From Polyangiaceae bacterium (GTDB lineage Bacteria; Myxococcota_A; Polyangia; Polyangiales; Polyangiaceae), in contig JAKLKA010000005.1 in assembly GCA_023150915.1 (NCBI GenBank), forward strand, positions 1 to 64,000: a DNA stretch of 64,000 bases, given 5' to 3'. The notes below the pieces were generated by a model. That model saw only the letters and a list, made by a program, of their open reading frames with translations. It searched no databases and was not told the DNA's origin. Shown piece after piece: positions 57,585 through 64,000 of this stretch. The position numbers were made by a program, and so were the translations under genes. Within the stretch, counting starts at the first letter, position 1. The number at the start of each line of letters is the position of its first letter.

Positions 57585-60500
57585 CCCGCGTGCTGGTGGT
57601 CGACGACCTGGAGCCGAATCGCTACCTGCTGCGCGCGCTTCTCGGCGCGTCGGGCTTCGAGGTCGAGGAGGCAGCGAACGGCCACGAGGCGCTGGCGAAG
57701 GCCCGGGCGAACCCGCCCGAGCTTTGCATCTCGGATCTCTTGATGCCGGTCAAAGACGGCTTCGAGCTCTTGCGAGAGTGGAAGGGCGACCCGGCACTCT
57801 GCAGGGTGCCATTCGTGGTGTACACCGCCACTTACACCGACGAGGCCGATGAACGAGTGGTTCGGGACCTGGGCGCGGATGCATTCATCATCAAGCCCGC
57901 AGAGCCCGAGCAGTTCATCGCGCGACTGAAAGAAGTGCTGGCCGCCGTGCCCTCGGCGCAGCCCGCCCGCGCCGCCACCCTGGGGGATGAGAGCGCGCGC
58001 GAGGCCCACCGGCTGGTCTTGGCTCGCAAGCTGGAGCAGAAGGTGACGGCGCTCGAGTCGGCAAACCTCGAGCTCTCGATCCGGAACGCGCAGCTCGAGA
58101 CGGTGCTGCGCACCGATCCGGAGGCCGTGCTGGTGCTGTCGGGTGAGGGCCGCATCATCCAGATCAACGACGCGGGGCTGCGGCTGCTCGAGGCCTCGGA
58201 CATCCAGACGCTGTCCGGGCGCGAGCTGGCCGCGCTGGTGGTCGAGGACGACCGCGATCGCTTTCGAGAGACGTTGAGCGCGGTGCTGGCGGGCGAGCCC
58301 AGGCGGATCGAGCACCGGGTGACCGGCCTGGGGGGGTCGCTGCGCTGGCTCGAGACCCACGCCAACCTGCTCAGCGACGGGCAGCAGGCATCGGTGCTGT
58401 GCGTGGCGCGAGACATGACCGAGCGCTTGCTGGTCACCGAAGCTCGAGAGCGCGAGCGGGCGCTGTCCACCGCCATTCTCCGGGGGCTACCCGGGATCTT
58501 CTACATGTTCGACGACAGCGGGCGCTTCGTGCGCTGGAACGAGCGCTTCGAGGTCGTCACCGGCTACAGCGGGGACGAGATCTACCGACTGCATCCGGTG
58601 GAGCTCTTCGAGGGCGCCGACCGTGAGTACATCGCCGGGCGGATCGCCGAGGGGTTCACCCGCGGCGAGAGCGACGCCGAGGCGACGCTGGTGTCCAAGA
58701 CCGGTACGCGCACGCCCTTCTACTTCACCGGTGTGCGTACCGAGATCGGCGGCAAGGTCTACTTGGCGGGCACGGGCGTGGATCTCTCGGCGCGCCGCAA
58801 GGCAGAGGGCGAGCTTGCCCGCGTGGTCGCGTGGCAGCGCGCCATCCTGGATGCGACCGACCTGGCTGTCATCTCCACCGACGTCGCGGGCGTGGTGCAG
58901 TCGTTCAATCGGGCGTCGGAGCGGACCTTCGGCTACCGCGCCGAGGAATTCGTCGGCAAGCTGAGCCCTGCGGTCTTGCACCTGCCGGAAGAGATCGCGG
59001 CGCGCGCCGCCGAGCTGAGCCGCGCCACGGGGCAAGTGGTCCAGCCGGGGTTCGAGGTGTTCGTCCACGAGGCGCGGTCGGGCAAGCCTGCGGAGCACGA
59101 GTGGACCTGCGTCCGCAAGGACGGCACCCGCTTTCCCGCGCGGGTTTCGGTCAGCGCCATGGTCGACGCGCAGGGCGCCTGCATCGGGTTTCTGGGCATT
59201 GCCACCGATCTGACCGAGGTGCGCGCCCAAGAAGCCACCCGACGCCTGCAATCGGCTGCCCTCGACGCCGCCGCGAACGCCATGGTGATCACCGATCGCC
59301 ACGGCACCATCCAGTGGGTGAACCCGGCATTTTGCGCGCTCACGGGCTATTCGGCAAGCGAAGCCATCGGCAAGAAGCCGAGCATTCTCAAGTCGGGGCT
59401 GCACCCCGCCGCGTTCTATTCTGCGCTCTGGGAGACCGTTCTCGACGGGCGCGTGTGGCGGGCCGAGCTGGTCAATCGTCGCAAGGACGGCACGCTGTAC
59501 CACGAAGAAGAGACCATCACGCCCCTGCTCGACGCGGACCGAAACGTCACTCACTTCGTCGCCATCAAGCAAGACATCTCGGAGCGCAAGCGGGCCGAGA
59601 TGGAACAGTGGAAGCTGGAAGAGCAGCTACGCGTGTCCGAGAAGCTCAGGGCCGTGGGCAGCCTGGCCGGGGGCATCGCACACGACTTCAACAACCTGCT
59701 CGCGGTCATCTTGACCTATGCCGAGGTCGCGATGGACGCCTTGCCGCAGGGCGAGCCGGCGCGCGACGACATTCTCGAGATCAAGAACGCGGGGGAGCGC
59801 GCGGCCGAGCTGACCCGGCAGCTTCTGGCCTTCAGCCGGCGTCAGGTGATGCGCGTCGAGCCCGTCAACCTGAACGCCATCGCTGGCGGCCTCGCGAAGA
59901 TGCTGCGGCGCCTCTTGGGCGAGCACATCGAGCTCGAGCTCACGCTCTCGCCGTCGCTGGGCCTGACGCGGGCCGACCCCGGCCAGATCGAGCAGGTGAT
60001 CGTGAACCTGGCGGTCAACGCGCGCGACGCGATGCCCGAAGGTGGCAAGCTGACCATCGAGACCGCCGAGATCACCCTCGACTCCGACTACGTCGCGATG
60101 CACCCGGGCGTGGAGCCGGGCCAGTACGTGGTGCTGGCCGTGACCGACTCGGGCATCGGGATGGACGATTCGGTGCGGCAGCGGATCTTCGAGCCGTTCT
60201 TCACCACCAAGCCCCAGGGCAAGGGCACGGGCCTCGGGCTGGCGACGGTCCACGGGATCGTCGAGCAGAGCGGCGGGCGGGTATGGGTCTACAGCGAGCT
60301 GGGCGTGGGGACCACGTTCAAGATCTATCTGCCGCGGCTGCACGAGGGGCAAGAGGCTGCGCGCGACCCGGCTGCTGCGACGGCGCGGGTCGGCGGGACC
60401 GAGACCGTCCTGGTGGTCGAGGACGAGCAGCCGGTGCGCAACATCGTGGAGCGCGTGCTCCGGGCCGTCGGCTACAAGGTGCTGACGGCGCAGAACGGCC

Positions 60501-60781
60501 AGGTGGCGCTCGGGGTGGCCGAGCGCTACGCCGGCCAGATCCACCTGGTGCTGACCGACGTGGCCATGCCCAAGCTGGGCGGTCGCGGGCTGGTCGAACA
60601 GCTGACGCAGGCCCGGCCGGGCATCAAGGCGCTGTTCATGTCCGGCTACGCCGACGACGCCATCGTGAACCACGGCGTGCTCGACGCCGGCCTTCAGTTC
60701 ATCGGCAAGCCCTTCGGCGTCGGCGAGCTGCTCGAGAAGGTGCGCGAGGTGCTGGACGCTCAATCGTCGCCGAAGGCGTAG
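57581..60781 (+). CDS. Large hybrid kinase REC-PAS(x4)-HisKA-HATPase-REC
   Basis: 1066 residues from the ATG at 57581. N-terminal receiver with Asp52 (CISDLLMP), a coiled linker near 150-180, four PAS/PAC units spanning about 180-670, HisKA with His701 in [11 protein letters not shown], HATPase ([28 protein letters not shown]) and C-terminal receiver with Asp993 (VLTDVAMPK). Soluble, no membrane helix. The fourth PAS closely resembles that of the first gene of the operon. The last 22 bases overlap the convergent TetR gene. Signals sensed are unknown. Confidence 0.9.
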   Translation: MTRVLVVDDLEPNRYLLRALLGASGFEVEEAANGHEALAKARANPPELCISDLLMPVKDGFELLREWKGDPALCRVPFVVYTATYTDEADERVVRDLGADAFIIKPAEPEQFIARLKEVLAAVPSAQPARAATLGDESAREAHRLVLARKLEQKVTALESANLELSIRNAQLETVLRTDPEAVLVLSGEGRIIQINDAGLRLLEASDIQTLSGRELAALVVEDDRDRFRETLSAVLAGEPRRIEHRVTGLGGSLRWLETHANLLSDGQQASVLCVARDMTERLLVTEARERERALSTAILRGLPGIFYMFDDSGRFVRWNERFEVVTGYSGDEIYRLHPVELFEGADREYIAGRIAEGFTRGESDAEATLVSKTGTRTPFYFTGVRTEIGGKVYLAGTGVDLSARRKAEGELARVVAWQRAILDATDLAVISTDVAGVVQSFNRASERTFGYRAEEFVGKLSPAVLHLPEEIAARAAELSRATGQVVQPGFEVFVHEARSGKPAEHEWTCVRKDGTRFPARVSVSAMVDAQGACIGFLGIATDLTEVRAQEATRRLQSAALDAAANAMVITDRHGTIQWVNPAFCALTGYSASEAIGKKPSILKSGLHPAAFYSALWETVLDGRVWRAELVNRRKDGTLYHEEETITPLLDADRNVTHFVAIKQDISERKRAEMEQWKLEEQLRVSEKLRAVGSLAGGIAHDFNNLLAVILTYAEVAMDALPQGEPARDDILEIKNAGERAAELTRQLLAFSRRQVMRVEPVNLNAIAGGLAKMLRRLLGEHIELELTLSPSLGLTRADPGQIEQVIVNLAVNARDAMPEGGKLTIETAEITLDSDYVAMHPGVEPGQYVVLAVTDSGIGMDDSVRQRIFEPFFTTKPQGKGTGLGLATVHGIVEQSGGRVWVYSELGVGTTFKIYLPRLHEGQEAARDPAAATARVGGTETVLVVEDEQPVRNIVERVLRAVGYKVLTAQNGQVALGVAERYAGQIHLVLTDVAMPKLGGRGLVEQLTQARPGIKALFMSGYADDAIVNHGVLDAGLQFIGKPFGVGELLEKVREVLDAQSSPKA

Positions 60782-61455
60782 CGATAGAACATGTCGGCCA
60801 GGGCCGCGCGGATGGCCTGCGCCTCGCGCGGCAAGGGGACCGGGCCGCGTAGCCCCGCGGTGACCAGCGCCACGTCCTGCGCCGCCACCGAGATGACGCG
60901 CGCGGCGGCGTCTGCGTCGGGGATGCGCCCGGCCGGCACGTTCGCGCGGATCAGCGCGGCGATGGCCTGGCGGCCTCGCTCTTCGTACTCGTCGCGCAGA
61001 TGCGCAAGCTCGGCGTCGCGCATGGCCACGGCCAAAAACTCACGCGTGAGCTGCGGGTTTTCGGCGGTGCTCTCGAACAAGATGTCGATGACCTGGTCGA
61101 TGGTGGCGCGGCGCTCGCGGCGCGTGCGGGTCGACGCGAAGGCGTCGGGCGTGAGCCGCGAGACCACGCTCTGATAGGACTGCTCGAGGTGCTGCGCGCT
61201 GAGCTCCAAGAACGCCTGACGCTTGTCGGTGAAGTAGCGATAGAAGGTGCCGACCGCCACACCGGCTCGCTCGGCGATGTCCGGGGTCTGGGTGTCGTCG
61301 TAGCCGCGCTCGGCGAACAGCTTGGCCGCCGCCTCGAGCAGGCGCTGGTGGGTGTCCCGAGCTCGCTGCTGGACGAAGCTGCGGGCCGGTGGCCCTGCTT
61401 CGGGATCCGGCACGTTTCGTCGGAGGGATCGGGGTTCAGCCACTGGCCGAAGCAT
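60760..61455 (-). CDS. TetR-family regulator of the diiron protein
   Basis: 231 residues. Helix-turn-helix RLLEAAAKLFAERGYDDTQTPDIAERAGVAVGTFYRYF is the textbook TetR pattern (residues about 40-75). The C-terminal ligand domain is unassigned. Divergent from a diiron oxygenase-like gene across 96 bases that hold an elaborate set of inverted repeats, so it very likely represses that gene and itself. The 3' end overlaps the kinase gene by 22 bases. Confidence 0.9.
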   Translation of the reverse strand: MLRPVAEPRSLRRNVPDPEAGPPARSFVQQRARDTHQRLLEAAAKLFAERGYDDTQTPDIAERAGVAVGTFYRYFTDKRQAFLELSAQHLEQSYQSVVSRLTPDAFASTRTRRERRATIDQVIDILFESTAENPQLTREFLAVAMRDAELAHLRDEYEERGRQAIAALIRANVPAGRIPDADAAARVISVAAQDVALVTAGLRGPVPLPREAQAIRAALADMFYRYAFGDD

Positions 61456-61470
61456 AGCGAAATCTCATGA

Positions 61471-61536
61471 AAAGTGAAGCCAACTTCAGTTTCGGCTTGA
61501 CGGGCGTCAAGCCAAACATGAAACTGAGTTCACTTT
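61471..61536. promoter_or_regulatory. Nested operator region between TetR and diiron genes
   Basis: Two TGAA-N6-TTCA boxes (TGAAGCCAACTTCA at 61475-61488 and TGAAACTGAGTTCA at 61519-61532) flank a perfect palindrome GGCTTGACG-GG-CGTCAAGCC (61494-61513). Outer arms AAAGTGAA and TTCACTTT, and inner arms TCAGTTTC and GAAACTGA, also pair. Two TetR dimers around a central site is a likely arrangement. Confidence 0.7.
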
Positions 61537-61551
61537 CCGAGGAGGCCTGCC

Positions 61552-62577
61552 ATGACCGCGAACGCCACCCGCCCCATCGACGTCGAGCACATCGAGGCAA
61601 AGCTCGATATCAGCTTCAACTGGGGCTACGAGAAGACCCGCGAAGACCTGCGCGAGCTGTACCGGAAGTCGAAGCTGGCGCAGTGGGACGGCGAGACGCG
61701 CCTGGACTGGTCGATCGACGTCGACATCGAGAAGGCGCAGATCCCCGAGTTCATGCACCCGCTCTACGGGTCCGAGATCTACGCCAAGCTCGACCCGAAG
61801 AAGCACCTGGAGCTCCGGCGCGAGATGCCCGCCTGGACGCAGTCGCAGTTCTTGCACGGCGAGCAGGGCGCGATGCTGGTCGCGGCCCAGCTGGTGAACG
61901 CCGTCCCGGACATGGAGTCGAAGCTGTATGCGTCGACCCAGGTGATGGACGAGGCGCGCCACGTGGAGGTCTTCGATCGCTACCTGCACGAGAAGGTCGG
62001 CAACACGTATCCGATCAGCCCGCACCTCAGGTCGCTGCTCGATCGCATCCTGAAGGACTCGCGCTGGGACATGAAGCTGCTCGGCATGCAGATCATGGTC
62101 GAAGGCCTGGCACTCGCCGCGTTCGGCGTCACTCGCGATTTCGTCGAAGAGCCGCTGCTGCGCGACCTGACCACCTATGTGATTCAGGACGAGGCGCGTC
62201 ACGTGGCCTATGGCGTGCTCTCGCTTCGGGACTTCTACAAGGACCAGAAAGAGTCCGAGGTGCGCGAGCGCGAGGACTTCGTGTACGAGGCCGCCGTGCT
62301 GATGCGCGATCGCTTCTTGTTCCAAGAGGTCTGGGAGAAGACGGGCCTGCCGGTGAAAGAGTGCATGGAGATCACGCTGAACAACGTGGGCCAGCAAGAG
62401 TTCCGGAAGATCCTGTTCTCGAAGATCGTGCCAGCGGTGAAGCGCGCCGGCCTGCTCTCGGAGCGGCAGCGCGAGCGGTTCGCCCAGCTGGGCATCTTGG
62501 AGTACGAGACCTGGCAGGATCCGTTCGAGGCGCTGCAGCAGGCCGAGGCCGAGCAGGCCGCCGAGCGCGCGGCCTGA
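61552..62577 (+). CDS. Diiron ferritin-like (R2-like) oxygenase/oxidase family protein
   Basis: 341 residues. The four-helix diiron site is fully conserved: Glu104 (GEQG), Glu134 and His137 (DEARHVEVF), Glu184 (VEGLALAAF), Glu214 and His217 (DEARHVAYG). This is the E..ExxH..E..ExxH pattern of ribonucleotide-reductase R2-like and desaturase/hydroxylase-type ferritin-like proteins. Exact substrate unknown; an acyl or aromatic oxidation is possible. A GGAGG ribosome-binding site precedes the ATG. Controlled, by position, by the divergent TetR protein. Confidence 0.85.
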   Translation: MTANATRPIDVEHIEAKLDISFNWGYEKTREDLRELYRKSKLAQWDGETRLDWSIDVDIEKAQIPEFMHPLYGSEIYAKLDPKKHLELRREMPAWTQSQFLHGEQGAMLVAAQLVNAVPDMESKLYASTQVMDEARHVEVFDRYLHEKVGNTYPISPHLRSLLDRILKDSRWDMKLLGMQIMVEGLALAAFGVTRDFVEEPLLRDLTTYVIQDEARHVAYGVLSLRDFYKDQKESEVREREDFVYEAAVLMRDRFLFQEVWEKTGLPVKECMEITLNNVGQQEFRKILFSKIVPAVKRAGLLSERQRERFAQLGILEYETWQDPFEALQQAEAEQAAERAA

Positions 62578-62598
62578 AGGTGAAAAAACCGCTCATAC

Positions 62599-62614
62599 GC
62601 ACCGTTCGCGGTGC
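62599..62614 (+). terminator. Stem with TTCG tetraloop after the diiron gene
   Basis: GCACCG-TTCG-CGGTGC is a perfect six-base stem closed by the stable UUCG tetraloop, 22 bases after the stop. No T-run follows, so it may act as Rho-assisted terminator or 3'-end stabiliser. Confidence 0.5.
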
Positions 62615-62667
62615 GAAGCGCGAGCGTGAGCCCAGCGCCCGTCGGGTGTGAGTAAAACCCCACACAA

Positions 62668-62684
62668 TAGTGGTTGAACCACTA
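62668..62684. promoter_or_regulatory. 17-bp palindrome upstream of the last gene
   Basis: TAGTGGTT-G-AACCACTA, a perfect eight-base inverted repeat, 46 bases before the GG of the sigma-54 promoter. It fits an enhancer or repressor site; its TGGT/ACCA core recalls GntR/FadR-type operators. Binding factor unknown. Confidence 0.5.
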
Positions 62685-62713
62685 CACCCGGGGAGGAAAC
62701 GGCGGAAAACCTG

Positions 62714-62730
62714 CCGGCACGCGGCTTGCT
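62714..62730 (+). promoter_or_regulatory. Sigma-54 promoter of the last gene
   Basis: CCGGCACGCGGCTTGCT has GG at 62716-62717 and GC at 62728-62729, ten bases apart, with full GGCACG and TTGCT blocks, a near-perfect RpoN promoter. Predicted transcription start about 62741. Confidence 0.75.
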
Positions 62731-62772
62731 GAAGCCCCGAGCGTGAACCGGGCTGACTCGCAAACTCGCCGC

Positions 62773-64000
62773 ATGCTGGGCAGGGCAGCGCTCGTCGCGC
62801 TGTGCCTGTGCGGCGCGCCGGCGACCGCTCTAGGTCAGGCGTCGGAAATCTCGGGAGTCGCAGCGACCGAAGGGGTCGTGGTGGCTCTGGAGAACGATGA
62901 CATCGTCGTGGACCTCGCCGCCAAGCGCGGCGCGGCCGGCGGCGACCTCGTCGAGATCTGGCGCCCGCTGAGGCTGAAGCACCCCGTGACCGGCAAGGTC
63001 GTGACGGACCGCTTCCGCATCGGCTCACTCAAGCTCACGCAGGTGCAAGGGACGCTGTCGCTCTCTCGCGCCGACGGACGGCTGGCTCGCCCGGCCCAGG
63101 TCGGAGACGTGGTCATCCTGCGCAAGGCGAAGCTGGACCCGGCCCCGAAGAAGCTGGCGCCGGCGCCCAAGCTGCCGGCCGCGGCGCCGGATCGGCCGGT
63201 GGCCGCGCCGCTTCCGCCCAGCGATGCTGTGCCCAGCGCCGAGCCGGTGGACCCAGAAGCCCAGGCCGTCAGCACGCTGTTCGACGGGCTCAAGGGGGCC
63301 AACGTCACCCAGCGCATCATCGCGTACGAGGACTACGTTCGGAAGAACCCCGAAGGTCGCTACGCCGTGGTGCTGTGGGAAGAGGCCGCGCAGCTTCGCC
63401 GGCTCTTGGCCCACGACGCGATGGGGAAGGCCGCCGGCAAGCCGGCCTTGCTGAACTTCACCGCGCCCAAAGAGGCGCTGGGCGGCGTGCCGATCACGCT
63501 GGGCGTGGAGGTGGAAGGGCCGGCCACGGGCGCCGTGCTGCACGCGCGGCGCGCGGGCGAGGTGGCGTATCGCCCGACGCCGATGACCGCGTCGGGGCCC
63601 GGATACTTCAGCGCGACCCTCCCCGCCGAGCGCATGCGAACGCCGGCGGTGCAGTTCTTCGTCGAGGCGACCACCAGCGACGGCAAGACCCATTCGCTGG
63701 TCGGGTCACCGGGCGCCCCGGAGGAGATCGAGGTGACGCCGATCCCCCAGCCCACGCCGCCGCTCCGCAAGGAAGCCACGGCCAGCATCTGGACCGACTA
63801 TGCCGACTACAACCGCATGAAGGGCAACGACCGCGTGTGGCAGACGGAGGGGTTCGTCGGCATGCGCTTCGAGGAAGAGGGCCTGCGGGCGCTGCGCACC
63901 GGTTTCGGTGTGTTCCGCGGCGTGGGCGGCTCGCTGGAAGAGCTGGACGAGCAGCACCTGAGCGGGCGCAAGGTGGGGCTCACCTACGGCTATCTGGAGG
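62773..64000 (+). CDS. Secreted protein, C-terminus beyond the window
   Basis: An open frame of 409 codons runs from the ATG at 62773 to the end of the window. Signal peptide (RAALVALCLCGAPATA-LGQ), an N-terminal region (about 25-110) whose repeated LEIW, GKVVTDRF and GDVVILRKA segments suggest a small beta domain, a Pro/Ala linker, a helical part (VTQRIIAYEDYVRKNPEGRY) and a beta-sandwich region near 220-310. An in-frame GTG at 62743 would start two bases after the predicted sigma-54 start, so the ATG with a ~30-base leader is preferred. No family recognised. Confidence 0.65.
   Translation, partial: MLGRAALVALCLCGAPATALGQASEISGVAATEGVVVALENDDIVVDLAAKRGAAGGDLVEIWRPLRLKHPVTGKVVTDRFRIGSLKLTQVQGTLSLSRADGRLARPAQVGDVVILRKAKLDPAPKKLAPAPKLPAAAPDRPVAAPLPPSDAVPSAEPVDPEAQAVSTLFDGLKGANVTQRIIAYEDYVRKNPEGRYAVVLWEEAAQLRRLLAHDAMGKAAGKPALLNFTAPKEALGGVPITLGVEVEGPATGAVLHARRAGEVAYRPTPMTASGPGYFSATLPAERMRTPAVQFFVEATTSDGKTHSLVGSPGAPEEIEVTPIPQPTPPLRKEATASIWTDYADYNRMKGNDRVWQTEGFVGMRFEEEGLRALRTGFGVFRGVGGSLEELDEQHLSGRKVGLTYGYLE

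Overview
The window is about 70% G+C. It is dense with overlapping operons, glycine-rich and cysteine-rich lipoproteins, PilZ/TIGR02266, DUF4388 and PEGA domains, large hybrid histidine kinases and a TgpA/DUF58/MoxR cluster. This fits a myxobacterium (Myxococcota, probably the Polyangia/Sorangiineae side). No rRNA, tRNA, transposase, integrase or CRISPR array was seen. No stretch longer than about 300 bases lacks a gene.

Layout. 0-4.2 kb: lipoprotein fragment, PilZ and GNAT genes, rpe, a lipoprotein metalloprotease and a small secreted protein behind a sigma-54 promoter. 4.2-9.2 kb: moxR-DUF58-tgpA operon and an orphan ABC ATPase. 9.2-17.4 kb: housekeeping genes (bioF-bioD, a TetR regulator, zapA, an aroK-aroB fusion, DUF167, dapF, a LeuB-like dehydrogenase). 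17.5-23 kb: a 1074-residue membrane-anchored phosphorelay protein and a degenerate sulfatase-like lipoprotein. 23-29.4 kb: operon of a SUMF1-type lipoprotein, a CehA-type PHP hydrolase and a ceramidase-like lipoprotein, interrupted by a VapBC cassette. 29.5-33.6 kb: MazEF-like, HepT-like and zeta-like modules between hypothetical genes. 33.8-45.5 kb: polyhydroxyalkanoate (PHA) locus with a phasin-phaC-reductase operon, an MqsRA cassette, phaR, and a divergent seven-gene operon running from lipoproteins and an outer-membrane barrel to an acyl-CoA ligase and a second short PhaC. 45.6-49.3 kb: DUF4143 ATPase, endoglycoceramidase-like GH5 lipoprotein and a glycine-repeat lipoprotein. 49.4-64 kb: YrdC-like protein, queE, rph, MBL hydrolase, amrS, a three-gene phosphorelay operon, a TetR regulator with a divergent diiron protein, and a truncated secreted protein behind a second sigma-54 promoter.

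Main discovery. Two unrelated toxin-antitoxin (TA) cassettes sit at the 3' end of host genes in the same way. VapBC lies between two 49-nt copies of the cehA 3' end (24898-24946 and 25649-25697, two mismatches). A 1.6-kb cassette carrying MqsRA and a Cys-rich gene lies between two copies of the phaR 3' end plus its downstream operator (35930-35980 and 37511-37562, about 88% identical). In each case the copy joined to the host gene restores its C-terminus and stop codon. The far copy is a promoterless tail that marks the old junction with the next gene. This suggests a repeatable insertion route for TA cassettes that preserves the host gene.

The second strong theme is a candidate PhaR regulon. 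An inverted repeat TGTTGC-N3-GCAACA occurs upstream of the phasin operon, at the phaR tail and, in degenerate form, at the start of the divergent seven-gene operon. That operon puts surface lipoproteins, a lipoprotein hydrolase and an outer-membrane barrel in one transcription unit with an acyl-CoA ligase, a PhaE-like subunit and a PHA synthase. Uptake of exogenous acyl compounds for storage as PHA is a plausible reading, but it is inferred from context.
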